From assembly GCA_902598405.1 (NCBI GenBank), contig CACKBQ010000013.1:1-32185 (forward strand): a stretch of 32,185 bases of DNA, read 5' to 3'. This stretch comes from an uncultured Pelagibacteraceae bacterium. GTDB taxonomy: Bacteria; Pseudomonadota; Alphaproteobacteria; Pelagibacterales; AG-422-B15. Shown here one piece after another: positions 8,400 to 17,340 of this stretch; within the stretch, counting starts at the first letter, position 1, and each line of letters begins with the position of its first letter. The notes beneath the pieces are model-generated. The model was not told the DNA's origin. It searched no databases and saw only the letters and a list, made by a program, of their open reading frames with translations. A program made the translations under genes and the position numbers.

Positions 8400-9494
8400 A
8401 TGGAAAATAACGTTAAACATATTAAAGGAAGTAATCCTATCGTAGTAGCTATGTCAGGTGGCGTTGATTCTTCAGTAGCTGCGGCACTCATGAATAAGGA
8501 TTATGAAGATGTGATAGGTGTCACTCTAAGATTATACGATGAAAAAAAAGTGACAAATTCTAAAACATGTTGTTCGGGCGCGGATATTATGGATGCAAAA
8601 AAAATAGCTAATACCATAACTATTCCACATTACGTTTTTGATTATGAGGAAATTTTTAAAAAAAATGTGATAGAACCTTTTATTGATGAGTATAAATCAG
8701 GTAGAACCCCTATACCTTGTATTAACTGTAATGAAAAAGTAAAATTTTTAGACCTGCTATCTTTTGCTAGAGAAATTAATGCAAAATCTCTGGTGACCGG
8801 ACACTATATTAAAAAAGTAAAAATTGATAATGAGTGGCGATTATACATTCCTCAAGATAAAGACCGCGATCAGTCCTATTTTTTGTTTACGATGAAAAAA
8901 GATGATTTAGATCTTATTGAATTTCCTCTGGGTGATTATAAAAAAGATGAAATTAGAGATTTAGCTTTTAAACTTGACTTACATGTATACAATAAAAGTG
9001 ATAGTCAAGATATCTGTTTTATACCCGACGGCGATTATAAAAAATTTATTAATAAGAATTTAGAAAGCAATGAAGGCGAAGTCGTAGATGTTGATGGTAA
9101 TGTTCTTAATAAACATGATGGCATTCAAAATTTTACAATTGGACAAAGAAGAGGCTTAGGAGTTTCACAAGACAAGCCACTTTATGTAAAAAAGATTGAT
9201 AAAGATAAGAATAGAGTCATTGTTGCAAATAAAGAAAATATTAGTTCCACAACTATAAATGTTAAAAACGTAAACTTAATTTCGAATAATTTTCCAAATG
9301 ATCTATATGTGAGAGTTCGGTCGACTGGAAAATTACTAAGTGCAAAAATAAAAATTCACGAAGGAAATGAAGCAACTATTTCTTTAGCATCTCCTGAGTC
9401 GGCTGTATCACCAGGTCAGGCCTGTGTTTTTTATTGCAATGATGAAATAGGTACGAGACTTCTGGGAGGTGGATGGATACATTCGACAAATTAG
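8400..9494 (+). CDS. mnmA: tRNA-specific 2-thiouridylase MnmA
   Basis: ATP-dependent enzyme that thiolates U34 of tRNA-Lys, Glu and Gln, taking sulfur from a persulfide relay. 364 residues. Seen: PP-loop AMSGGVDSSVAA (17-28), GVTLRLYDE, the first catalytic region TPIPCINCNEKVKF with Cys107 (and Cys110), LVTGHYIK (131-138), RDQSYFLF (156-163), and the second catalytic Cys206 in SDSQDICFIP. The C-terminal half (FTIGQRRGLGV, SPGQACVFY) matches the barrel domains of the family. The transcript probably continues into tRNA-Met, 27 nt downstream. Confidence 0.97.
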   Translation: MENNVKHIKGSNPIVVAMSGGVDSSVAAALMNKDYEDVIGVTLRLYDEKKVTNSKTCCSGADIMDAKKIANTITIPHYVFDYEEIFKKNVIEPFIDEYKSGRTPIPCINCNEKVKFLDLLSFAREINAKSLVTGHYIKKVKIDNEWRLYIPQDKDRDQSYFLFTMKKDDLDLIEFPLGDYKKDEIRDLAFKLDLHVYNKSDSQDICFIPDGDYKKFINKNLESNEGEVVDVDGNVLNKHDGIQNFTIGQRRGLGVSQDKPLYVKKIDKDKNRVIVANKENISSTTINVKNVNLISNNFPNDLYVRVRSTGKLLSAKIKIHEGNEATISLASPESAVSPGQACVFYCNDEIGTRLLGGGWIHSTN

Positions 9495-9521
9495 TAATAA
9501 TGTATATTATTGCACAACTTT

Positions 9522-9598
9522 GGCGGGGTAGCTCAGTTGGTTAGAGCGGAGGAATCATAATCCTTAGGTCGGGGGTTCAAATCCCTCTCCCGCTACCA
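9522..9598 (+). tRNA. tRNA-Met (CAU), elongator type
   Basis: A 77-nt tRNA. Acceptor GGCGGGG pairs with TCCCGCT through a G1:U72 wobble. The D arm is GCTC..GAGC, the anticodon stem GAGGA/TCCTT with loop ATCATAA, anticodon CAT at 9556-9558. The T arm is GGGGG-TTCAAAT-CCCTC, and A73 and CCA are encoded. The three G:C pairs of an initiator anticodon stem are absent, so it is not tRNA-fMet. It resembles the usual alphaproteobacterial elongator tRNA-Met; a lysidine-modified tRNA-Ile2 also carries CAU in the gene and is the main alternative. Confidence 0.93.
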
Positions 9599-9613
9599 TT
9601 TAAATGTATTTAT

Positions 9614-10729
9614 TTAATTGGCAGCCATTAAATACTCTTCTACTTTTTTTATCCACGAGTAATTTTCCGTTGCTCTTTTTTTTCCATTTTTTCCTAGTTG
9701 ATTTCTAAGTTGTTCATTTTCTAGTAAAAGCAAAATTTTCTCAGTAATCATTTCTTGGTTACCAGCATCACATACTAAACCAGTTTCATTATTTACAATC
9801 GCGTCTGCTATGCCACCACTATTACTTCCAACAGATGCTAAGCCATGAAAAGAAGCATCAATATATGCCATTCCAAAACCTTCAACAGACTCACCAACTT
9901 CTGTAGGAGTCATTACAAATAGATCTGAGTTTTTTAAAATTAATGATTTTTCTGGTTCAGTTATCCAACCTAAAAATTTTACATTATCATCTAGTTTCAA
10001 TTTGGTAGTGTATTTTTTAATTTCTTCTAAATAAGGTCCTTTTCCTGCAATTAAGTATACAATTTTAGGAAATTTATTTTTAATTTCACTCAGGGCATCT
10101 AGAATATATTTATGCCCTTTTCGCTCTTCAACTCTTGCAAGTGTAGTAATTACTGGCGAACTATCACCAATTATATTAGTTACATTTCTTCTATCTTCGT
10201 CAGAAATAAAATCGTTATATACGTCAATGCCTGGATGAATAATTTGAATGTCCCTAGGATTTAAACTAAGTGAAGCTTGCATTAAATCTTTAGTATACGA
10301 AGAATTAGCTATTATTTTAAAAACCTCTCTGTAAGAATTTTTAATTCTATTCTTTTTAAATCTCAGCATATCAAGCATTTTTGTCCAATACTGCTTAGGA
10401 ATTTCTGTTCCATGAGCAAGAACTAAAATTTTTTTTTGTTTTTTATTTACGTATTCAACACTTTTCCAAGAGTCTGCATAAATTGCACTTACTTTTTTAT
10501 TTTTGCATATTTTTTCAAGGTAATTTGCTTTTCTAAGTCGTCTGATGGGTTTCCAGCCAGAAAATCTTTTTATTTTATAATAATGATTCTGATCATCTTT
10601 AACTTCTTTTCCATCAGCTAATACTAATACTTCCTCTCCATTTTTGGCCATGGCATCAGCCATTCCAGTCATCAATGATTCAATGCCACCAATTTTCGGA
10701 GCAAAACACTGAGTAGTGATAATAATCAC
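9614..10729 (-). CDS. Glycosyltransferase family 4
   Basis: GT-B retaining glycosyltransferase of 371 residues. Seen: N-terminal TTQCFAPKIGGIESLMTGMA with the GG loop typical of GT4; the mid-chain linker IHPGIDVYNDF; then TTLARVEERKGHKYILDAL, LIAGKGPYLEEIKKY and VKFLGWI; and the C-terminal nucleotide-sugar site TPTEVGESVEGFGMAYIDAS, where EGFGMAYIEA is the donor-binding EX7E motif. Probably modifies a cell-surface glycan or lipid; the sugar is unknown. The start is a GTG (10727-10729) lying inside a small inverted repeat. The gene follows the thioredoxin-like gene by 10 nt and converges on tRNA-Met with a 15-nt gap. Confidence 0.88.
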   Translation of the reverse strand: MIIITTQCFAPKIGGIESLMTGMADAMAKNGEEVLVLADGKEVKDDQNHYYKIKRFSGWKPIRRLRKANYLEKICKNKKVSAIYADSWKSVEYVNKKQKKILVLAHGTEIPKQYWTKMLDMLRFKKNRIKNSYREVFKIIANSSYTKDLMQASLSLNPRDIQIIHPGIDVYNDFISDEDRRNVTNIIGDSSPVITTLARVEERKGHKYILDALSEIKNKFPKIVYLIAGKGPYLEEIKKYTTKLKLDDNVKFLGWITEPEKSLILKNSDLFVMTPTEVGESVEGFGMAYIDASFHGLASVGSNSGGIADAIVNNETGLVCDAGNQEMITEKILLLLENEQLRNQLGKNGKKRATENYSWIKKVEEYLMAAN

Positions 10730-10730
10730 T
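10715..10730. repeat. Perfect 6-bp inverted repeat over the GT4 start codon
   Basis: AGTGAT-AATA-ATCACT. The GTG start of the GT4 gene (10727-10729, minus strand) sits in one arm. In RNA it could form a small hairpin masking the start, relieved by ribosomes finishing the upstream gene, which stops 10 nt away. It is short and AT-rich, so chance is possible. Confidence 0.3.
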
Positions 10731-10739
10731 GTAACTGCT

Positions 10740-11300
10740 TTATTCTTTCCATTTTATTGAACATCCTATACTTGGAATCTGATCTTGCGGTCCTGAACCT
10801 GTCTCTGAAACTTGCATCATTGCTTCTAAAAGTTCTTTTCTAGCATCTGGAATGATTTCCATTTTTGACTCCTCAAGTCGACCTCGATACTGAAGTTCAT
10901 CATTCGCATTAAATCCAAAAAAATCAGGAGTGCACACTGCATTATATTTTCTGCCTACACTTTGAGTTTCATCATAAACATATGGAAACACAAAATTATT
11001 TCTCTCAGAAAATAATTTCATATTATCAAAGGAGTCTTCCGCTCCATACTTTGGATCATTAACATCATTAGACATTATCGCTATTACCCCAATACCTTTT
11101 TCTTTAAGCAAAGTAACGTCCTCAACAATTCGATGTATCACCGACTTCACATATGGACAATGATTGCAGATGAACATCACTAAAGTTCCTTTTGGGCCTC
11201 TGATATCTTGAAATGAGTAGAATTCATTATCAATACCAATAAGATTAAATTCAGGAGCTTTCCATCCAAAATCACAGACTGGCGTTTCGAGTGCAACCAT
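10740..11300 (-). CDS. Thioredoxin-like/AhpC-TSA family protein with CxxC
   Basis: Thioredoxin-fold protein of 186 residues. Seen: KAPEFNLIGIDNEFYSFQD (14-32), then LVMFICNHCPYVKS with the redox pair Cys45-Cys48 (CNHC), VIAIMSNDVNDPKYGAEDSF, and the cis-Pro segment CTPDFFGFNAN followed by YRGRLEE. This architecture is the 'thioredoxin family protein' group with a CNHCP active site; partner and physiological role are not established. No signal peptide, so likely cytoplasmic. I place the start at the ATG at 11300 because AGGAAG lies 6 nt upstream; an in-frame ATG at 11336 would add 12 basic residues and has no such site. It is the first gene of a two-gene unit with the GT4 gene. Confidence 0.85.
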   Translation of the reverse strand: MVALETPVCDFGWKAPEFNLIGIDNEFYSFQDIRGPKGTLVMFICNHCPYVKSVIHRIVEDVTLLKEKGIGVIAIMSNDVNDPKYGAEDSFDNMKLFSERNNFVFPYVYDETQSVGRKYNAVCTPDFFGFNANDELQYRGRLEESKMEIIPDARKELLEAMMQVSETGSGPQDQIPSIGCSIKWKE

Positions 11301-11306
11301 AATTTT

Positions 11307-11312
11307 CTTCCT
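11307..11312 (-). promoter_or_regulatory. Ribosome binding site AGGAAG deciding the start of the thioredoxin-like gene
   Basis: On the minus strand AGGAAG is followed by 6 nt and ATG at 11300. It argues for the shorter 186-residue product over the 198-residue one beginning at 11336. Confidence 0.6.
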
Positions 11313-11369
11313 ATTGGTTAAATATCTAGTTATCATTACTATATTTCTTACTTAATTAAATAACAAGAT

Positions 11370-11900
11370 ATGATCTATTCACTTGGAGACAAAAAAATAA
11401 ATAGAGGTAATGCTGATTTCTGGGTTGCCCCTAACGCTGCCGTTATTGGTAACATTACACTAAAAAAGAATGCAAGCGTGTGGTTTGGGGCTGTTTTAAG
11501 GGGTGACAATGACCCCATAATTGTTGGAGAAAATTCAAACATTCAAGATAATTCAGTTTGTCATACAGATGATGGCATGCCCCTGTTAATTGGAGATAAT
11601 GTAACTGTGGGTCATAAAGTTATTTTGCACAGCTGTTCTGTAGGAAATAATTCTCTTATAGGGATGGGTTCTACTGTTTTAAATAAGGCAAAAATAGGAA
11701 ATAATTGTTTAGTTGGCGCTAATTCTCTAATAACTGAAGGAAAAGAATTTCCCGATAATTGCCTAATAGTTGGCTCGCCTGGCACTGTTAAAAGAGAATT
11801 GACAGACATGGAAAAAAAGATAATTGAACTTAGTGCTTTTCACTATGTTGAAAATATGAAAAAATTTAGAGATAATTTAAAAGAAGACAATATTGAATGA
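11370..11900 (+). CDS. Gamma-carbonic-anhydrase family protein (left-handed beta-helix)
   Basis: 176-residue hexapeptide-repeat protein of the YrdA/PaaY/gamma-CA group. Repeating turns are visible (NAAVIGNITLKKNASVWFGA, IGDNVTVGHKVILHSC, IGNNCLVGANSLI). Three candidate metal-ligand histidines occur in the family pattern: His65 (VCHTDDG), His82 (VGHKVI) and His87 (LHSC). The C-terminal helix region (TDMEKKIIELSAFHYVENMKK) is typical. Members bind zinc or iron; some hydrate CO2, while PaaY-like ones have been linked to CoA-thioester hydrolysis, so carbonic anhydrase activity is not assured. Its TGA overlaps the ATG of the GMC gene (ATGA), placing it first in the four-gene plus-strand cluster. 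Confidence 0.9.
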   Translation: MIYSLGDKKINRGNADFWVAPNAAVIGNITLKKNASVWFGAVLRGDNDPIIVGENSNIQDNSVCHTDDGMPLLIGDNVTVGHKVILHSCSVGNNSLIGMGSTVLNKAKIGNNCLVGANSLITEGKEFPDNCLIVGSPGTVKRELTDMEKKIIELSAFHYVENMKKFRDNLKEDNIE

Positions 11901-13558
11901 ACACTTTTGACTATATAATCGCTGGAGCAGGTTCAGCTGGTTGCGTTTTAGCAAATAGACTATCTAAAGATCCTGATACAAAGGTTCTTTTAATCGAAGC
12001 AGGTGGAACTACATGGCATCCATTTGTCAAAATGCCGGCAGGCGTGCTTGAGCTAATTTCTGGTGAAGGAGCTGGTAAATTTTATAATTATGGATATTGG
12101 ACAGAAGGACAGCCACATCTAAATAATAGAAAACTTTTCTTTCCTCGAGGTAAAGGCCTGGGTGGTTCAAGTAATATTAATGGCATGTTATATGTAAGAG
12201 GCCACTCACGGGATTATGATATATGGAGGCAACTTGGCAATGAAGGATGGTCCTATGAGGAAGTGTTGCCTTATTTTAAAAGAGCTGAAAAAAATGAAAA
12301 TGGATCATCAGAATTTCATGGAAGTGATGGAGAGCTAAGTGTTCAAAATCCAGTGTTTGAAAATAATCCTCTACATCGTTGTTTTTTAAATGCTGGTAAA
12401 GAGGCAGGCTACAAATACATTGAAGACATCAATCAATATGATAATGAGGGTTTTGGACCATGTCCTCAAACGATTTCAAAAGGCTATAGAGCTAGTACGA
12501 GTTTTTCATTTTTAAATCCTATTAAAGAAAGAAAAAATTTAACGATTGCAACCAATTCAACAACTAACAAACTATTATTCGAGGGCACAAAATGCGTTGG
12601 GCTAGAATATCTAAAAGGAAAAGAAGTTATAAAGGCTTATGCTGAAAGGGAAGTGATTGTATGTGGAGGTGCTATTAACTCTCCACAAATATTGCAGCTT
12701 TCAGGAATAGGTAAAGGGGATTACATTAAAAAATGGGGTTTAAAAGTTGTAGCTGATCTTCCGGGAGTTGGTGAAAACTTACAAGATCATTTAGATGTAT
12801 TATCCCACTACGAGTGCACTCAGCCAGTAACGGAAGCAAAATATACAGCAGGCGGACTTGCAGTATTTAGAATGGCGGCAATCTTAGCCCAATGGATGAT
12901 AACTAAAAAAGGTCCAGGGAATGACATTGGCTTATCTGGTGTATCATTTTTAAAAACAGATGACACGCTTGACCTTCCAGACATTCAAATGCACTTTATT
13001 GGATCGCTTTTAAAAGATCATGGAAAGACGAGACCGGACTCACATGCGTTCAGTAATCACGTGTGCATGCTTAGACCAGAAAGTAGAGGCTACATTGCTC
13101 TAAAATCCCTTGATCCGACAGTTCCTCCTATTATTCAGCCTAATTATTTTGCTACTCAAAAAGATAGAGACACACTTATCAAGGGAGTAAAAATGTCTCG
13201 AGAAATTATGAATCAGTCTGCTTTTGATGAATACAGAGGTAAAGAGATGACCCCTGGCGTTCATGTTCAAACGGATGCTGAAATAGAAGAATTTATAAGA
13301 AATGCCGCAGAAACAATTTACCATCCAGTTGGTACCTGTAAAATGGGCAGTGATGAATTTGCGGTTGTAGACGATAAATTAAGAGTTAGAGGAGTCGAAA
13401 ATTTAAGAGTGATCGATGCGTCAGTAATGCCAACTCTAATAGGTGGAAATACAAACGCACCAACAATTATGATAGCTGATAAAATTTCTGATCATATTCT
13501 TGGCAATGAATTCCTTCCACCACAGCATGTGAGCTATAAAGACAAAACCGCTGCATAA
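11897..13558 (+). CDS. GMC-family FAD oxidoreductase (alcohol/choline dehydrogenase-like)
   Basis: 553-residue flavoprotein that oxidises an alcohol to an aldehyde. Seen: FAD-binding DYIIAGAGSAGCVLA (5-19), LLIEAGG, GMC signature 1 region FFPRGKGLGGSSNINGM, YVRGHSRDYD, signature 2 region VIVCGGAINSPQILQLSGIG, and the C-terminal active site YHPVGTCKMG with catalytic His476 and the paired Asn520 in GGNTNAPT, the His/Asn arrangement of choline dehydrogenase and choline oxidase. It is similar in length to BetA, but no betB or betI lies nearby and the substrate cannot be called. No signal peptide, so cytoplasmic. Tightly linked to the genes on both sides (ATGA overlap before, 2-nt gap after). Confidence 0.93.
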   Translation: MNTFDYIIAGAGSAGCVLANRLSKDPDTKVLLIEAGGTTWHPFVKMPAGVLELISGEGAGKFYNYGYWTEGQPHLNNRKLFFPRGKGLGGSSNINGMLYVRGHSRDYDIWRQLGNEGWSYEEVLPYFKRAEKNENGSSEFHGSDGELSVQNPVFENNPLHRCFLNAGKEAGYKYIEDINQYDNEGFGPCPQTISKGYRASTSFSFLNPIKERKNLTIATNSTTNKLLFEGTKCVGLEYLKGKEVIKAYAEREVIVCGGAINSPQILQLSGIGKGDYIKKWGLKVVADLPGVGENLQDHLDVLSHYECTQPVTEAKYTAGGLAVFRMAAILAQWMITKKGPGNDIGLSGVSFLKTDDTLDLPDIQMHFIGSLLKDHGKTRPDSHAFSNHVCMLRPESRGYIALKSLDPTVPPIIQPNYFATQKDRDTLIKGVKMSREIMNQSAFDEYRGKEMTPGVHVQTDAEIEEFIRNAAETIYHPVGTCKMGSDEFAVVDDKLRVRGVENLRVIDASVMPTLIGGNTNAPTIMIADKISDHILGNEFLPPQHVSYKDKTAA

Positions 13559-13560
13559 TT

Positions 13561-15738
13561 TTGAATAAATTTTTATTTTCAATTCTTGGAATAGCTCTAG
13601 TTTTTGTTTCGGCACTCATAGTCGTCAATCAATACAATACTAGAAATTTTGCACAAACAAGTTTTTTAGAAATAGAAAAAAACTACTCTTACAAGATTAA
13701 AAGAGACCAGTTTGGAGTGCCGCATGTATATGGAGATACTGATAAAGATGCAGCATTCGGATTTGCTTATGCACAAGCAGAGGATGATTTAAAACATGTC
13801 GAGATGATGATTAAAATGTCTCGTGGGGAGCTCTCAAGTTTAAATTTTAATTCGAAAACATTTGCAGCTATTTATTCACTGATTACTGGTGATGGTGACA
13901 TAATGGAAAACTTAGATGCAATTGAAGGAGTAGAGTTAGATTTTTTAATTAAGTTTTTTAATGTTCATGAAACTGTAAAAAACAAGATCTCAGAAATTCC
14001 AGAGGAAACGATTAATTATATAAAAGGTTATGCAGATGGACTTAATTATTATGCTGCAAAAAACCCAAACTTAGTTGATCAATCTTTATATCCAGCTACG
14101 GCATATGATTTGGTTGCTGGTATGACATTTCGAATGCCGTTATTTTATGGCATTGATCATTCAATTACTGAACTCATTAATTTAATGGATAGCAAAGAAG
14201 ACGAAGTAACAATGAACTCGAACGCATTATCCAATAATCCAATAGTTGCAAGCATAAATACATACTTTAAACCATCAGGTTCAAACGCATTTGCCATTTC
14301 CAAAAGTAGATCACAAGATAATGAGACAATGCTTGTCATTAATTCACATCAACCATTAACAGGTCCGGTTGCTTGGTATGAAATACATATAAAAAGTGGA
14401 GAAGGCTTAAATATTATGGGTGGTACGTTTCCAGGATCGCCATTTGTGCATGTTGGCTTTAATGAGAATCTCGGTTGGGGAGCTACAGTTAATCAGCCAG
14501 ACTTATCTGATATTTATGAATTAAAACTTAACCCAGAGAATAATGATCAGTATGAACTAGACGGTGCATGGGTTAATTTCACCAAAATAGATCAAAATTT
14601 CAAAGTTAAACTGTTTGGTCCTTTCAGTATTACATATCCTATACAAATGTACCATTCAGCACATGGGCCTGTTCTGAAAGATGATAATAAAGCCTATGCC
14701 CTAAGGTTTGTAGGAATGAATGACGTTAACCACTCAACAGCATGGCTCAAAATGAATAAATCAAAAAATATTGAAGAATGGCTTGATGCTATAAGAATGG
14801 AACAGCTAGCTAGTTTAAATTTAGTTTACGCCGATAAAGAAGATAATATCTTTTTTGTTCATAATGTTAAATCGCCAGTAAGAGACCCAAACTATAATTG
14901 GAAGCAAGTGGTGCCCGGAAATAAGAGTGATTTAATTTGGAACAATTTTCATCCTTTTGAAAGCGTGCCTCAGATCTTAAACCCAAGCTCTGGATATATA
15001 TTTAGTACTAATCAAAATCCTTTTTTTGTTACAGCTAAGGAAGATAACTTATCTTTATCTGACTTCAATCCAACTATGGGTTTTCAAACACGAACAACGA
15101 ATAGAGCATATAGAGCTTACGAACTTCTTGATCCTGATAAATCAATATCATTTGGTGAACTTGATAAATACAAACACGATAATAAGTTTTCTTACAATTC
15201 AAGACAATACAAGTTTATGAAAGAAATTTTCAATCATGAATTTTCCGAAAATAAATTAAAAAATGCTCAAGAATTTTTAAGAGATTGGGATCTAGGAACT
15301 GATTCTAATAATTTACACGCAGCTTTCGGTGTTTGCATTTTGTCTCCTGAATGGTTGGCAGAAATAACAAGAAAGCCACGCCCTGATCCAATCGAAATCT
15401 TCATTAATTGTGTTGATGAGTTTGAGAAAAACTTTGGGACATTAAGCGTAAAATGGAGTGATGTTAATTTCTTGGAGAGAGGATCAAATTTAGTGCACAT
15501 TCAAGGAGGGCCAGATGTTTTAAGGGCAATTTACGCCCCGCGAAGCGATGATGGTATACTAAAAGCTGTTGCTGGAGACGGCCTTTATATCTATGTAAAA
15601 TGGGGTGAAAATAAAAAACAGGTATCAAAAAGCATTCACCAATTTGGAAGCGCTACAATGAACATGGGTTCTCCGCACTACGATGATCAAATTATTTTAT
15701 TTGCAAGCGAAAAGCTCAAAGATACGTTCTTTAATTGA
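13561..15738 (+). CDS. Penicillin-acylase-family N-terminal-nucleophile amidase, membrane-anchored
   Basis: 725-residue Ntn-hydrolase precursor. An N-terminal hydrophobic segment (residues 3-22) would export it and either anchor it or be cleaved. Then DQFGVPHVYGDTDKDAAFGFAYAQAEDDL (49-77, quoted in part) is the alpha-chain hallmark. The autoprocessing site is PSG|SNAFAI, making Ser241 the nucleophile of the beta chain, followed by NSHQP, GGTFPGSPFVHVGFNENLGWG and a C-terminal FGSATMNMGSPHYDDQ. Relatives cleave amide bonds in penicillins, N-acyl-homoserine lactones or other N-acyl compounds; the substrate is not predictable here. It starts with TTG 2 nt after the GMC stop; the TTG is supported because the export segment begins at once. 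No Shine-Dalgarno, so coupling is likely. Confidence 0.9.
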   Translation: MNKFLFSILGIALVFVSALIVVNQYNTRNFAQTSFLEIEKNYSYKIKRDQFGVPHVYGDTDKDAAFGFAYAQAEDDLKHVEMMIKMSRGELSSLNFNSKTFAAIYSLITGDGDIMENLDAIEGVELDFLIKFFNVHETVKNKISEIPEETINYIKGYADGLNYYAAKNPNLVDQSLYPATAYDLVAGMTFRMPLFYGIDHSITELINLMDSKEDEVTMNSNALSNNPIVASINTYFKPSGSNAFAISKSRSQDNETMLVINSHQPLTGPVAWYEIHIKSGEGLNIMGGTFPGSPFVHVGFNENLGWGATVNQPDLSDIYELKLNPENNDQYELDGAWVNFTKIDQNFKVKLFGPFSITYPIQMYHSAHGPVLKDDNKAYALRFVGMNDVNHSTAWLKMNKSKNIEEWLDAIRMEQLASLNLVYADKEDNIFFVHNVKSPVRDPNYNWKQVVPGNKSDLIWNNFHPFESVPQILNPSSGYIFSTNQNPFFVTAKEDNLSLSDFNPTMGFQTRTTNRAYRAYELLDPDKSISFGELDKYKHDNKFSYNSRQYKFMKEIFNHEFSENKLKNAQEFLRDWDLGTDSNNLHAAFGVCILSPEWLAEITRKPRPDPIEIFINCVDEFEKNFGTLSVKWSDVNFLERGSNLVHIQGGPDVLRAIYAPRSDDGILKAVAGDGLYIYVKWGENKKQVSKSIHQFGSATMNMGSPHYDDQIILFASEKLKDTFFN

Positions 15739-15774
15739 GCTTGTAGAATAAAAATAATTATATAAGATTTTCTC

Positions 15775-17340
15775 ATGTTATTGCATGAGTATTTAGAAAA
15801 TGGAGCGAAAAAAAATCCTAATTTTCCTTTCTCTGAATTTGAAGGAAATTCACTTTCTTATCAGGAAGCAAATTTATTAAGCAATCAATTAGCAAATAAA
15901 TTAGTTTCTGAGGGTTTAGAAGTTGGAGATAGATTTGCATTTCTTGCAAAAAATTGTACTGAAATGGCAATTATGTATTACGCAGCATCAAAAGTTGGCG
16001 CTGTACCTGTTCCACTGAACTATCGCTTAGCGGACCAAGAGTGGGCATACATAATAAATGATTCTGAAGCCAAACTTATAATAGTCAAAGGTAATGAATA
16101 TTCGAATAGAATAAATCAGATTTCATCAGAGTTAAAAAATGTAAAAAAATACATTTCTATATCGCTTGATAATAGTATCGAAAAATTTCAGGATTTTTAT
16201 GATTGGCTTTCAGATAGTACGAATGAAAAACCAACTTTAAAAATCCATGAAAATGATGACGTATATCAAATGTACACAAGTGGTACTACAGGCCATCCAA
16301 AAGGCGCGGTTCTTTTACAGAGAAATGTTGCTGCTAATATTAGGCAGTATTTAAATAGTTTAACTTTACCAAGGCCTTCAAGAACTCTATTAGTAGCGCC
16401 AATGTATCATGCTGCAGCAATGATTAATATGTGTGGATGCATTGCAATAGGTGGAACAATAGTTATTCAAGAGGATTTTATTCCGCAAGATGTAGTTGAT
16501 TGTTTGGCAAATGAAAAAATCACGCATACAGTATTGGTCCCCGCGATGATTCAAGCATGCTTAGTATCAGTACCAAATGTTGCGAACTATGAATACAGTG
16601 ATTTAGATCAGATACATTATGGAGCCTCGCCAATCGCTCCAGAAACTCTCAAAAAGGCAATGGATGTTTTTAAGTGTAAATTTGGACAAGGTTTTGGAAT
16701 GACAGAGACCGTTGCTGTTATTTGTTTAATGACTCCAGAAGAACATATTCGTGCGCTAAATGAAAAACCTGAACTATTAAAATCATGTGGAAGACCTGCA
16801 ATTGATACACAAGTTGAAATCAGAGATGAAAATGATAATCCTCTTCCAATTGGAGAAATAGGTCAGATCTGCGCAAAGGGACCTCAAATTATGAAAGGTT
16901 ATTGGAATAAAAAAGAGGAAAGTGAGAAAGCGCTTAAAGGTGGGTGGATGCATACAGGTGATGCAGGTCGAATGGACGAAGAAGGATTTGTATTTATACA
17001 GGATAGAATAAAAGACATGATTGTGTCTGGAGGTGAGAATATTTACTCAACAGAAGTTGAAGCAGCTTTATTTGCACATCCTGATGTTGTTGATGCCGCG
17101 GTTATTGGTGTTCCGGACGAAAAATATGGTGAGGTAGTTAAAGCGTGTATTGTGAAAAAGGAAGGGTCAAATGTAACCGAGGATGATTTGATAAGCTTCT
17201 GTAAAGACAGAATTGCAAGCTATAAAAAACCTCAATCAGTAGATTTTATCGATGAAGTTCCAAGAAATGCTAGTGGAAAAGTTTTAAAAAAAGTATTGAG
17301 GGAACCGTATTGGAAGGATCAAGAGAGACAAGTAAGCTAA
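15775..17340 (+). CDS. AMP-forming acyl-CoA synthetase
   Basis: 521-residue adenylate-forming enzyme that activates a carboxylic acid to acyl-AMP and then acyl-CoA. Seen: the P-loop-like YTSGTTGHPKGAVL (167-180), APMYHAAAMINM, LVPAMIQ, HYGASPIAPETL, FGQGFGMTETVAVI, GWMHTGDAGRMDEEGFVFIQDRIKDMIVSGGENIYSTEVE (quoted as motif A7-A8 region) and the catalytic Lys502 in NASGKVLKK. Length and motifs fit the FadD/medium-chain or aryl ligase group; the acid is unknown. It follows the amidase by 36 nt, with a run of AT-rich sequence between them and no terminator, and overlaps the tail of tldD by 4 nt. Confidence 0.92.
   Translation: MLLHEYLENGAKKNPNFPFSEFEGNSLSYQEANLLSNQLANKLVSEGLEVGDRFAFLAKNCTEMAIMYYAASKVGAVPVPLNYRLADQEWAYIINDSEAKLIIVKGNEYSNRINQISSELKNVKKYISISLDNSIEKFQDFYDWLSDSTNEKPTLKIHENDDVYQMYTSGTTGHPKGAVLLQRNVAANIRQYLNSLTLPRPSRTLLVAPMYHAAAMINMCGCIAIGGTIVIQEDFIPQDVVDCLANEKITHTVLVPAMIQACLVSVPNVANYEYSDLDQIHYGASPIAPETLKKAMDVFKCKFGQGFGMTETVAVICLMTPEEHIRALNEKPELLKSCGRPAIDTQVEIRDENDNPLPIGEIGQICAKGPQIMKGYWNKKEESEKALKGGWMHTGDAGRMDEEGFVFIQDRIKDMIVSGGENIYSTEVEAALFAHPDVVDAAVIGVPDEKYGEVVKACIVKKEGSNVTEDDLISFCKDRIASYKKPQSVDFIDEVPRNASGKVLKKVLREPYWKDQERQVS

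Noticed and set aside
9496..9511. AATAAT-GTAT-ATTATT inverted repeat between mnmA and tRNA-Met, as a terminator
   Set aside because: Pure A:T stem with no following T-run. It would be too weak to terminate and may only be a tRNA promoter -10 region.
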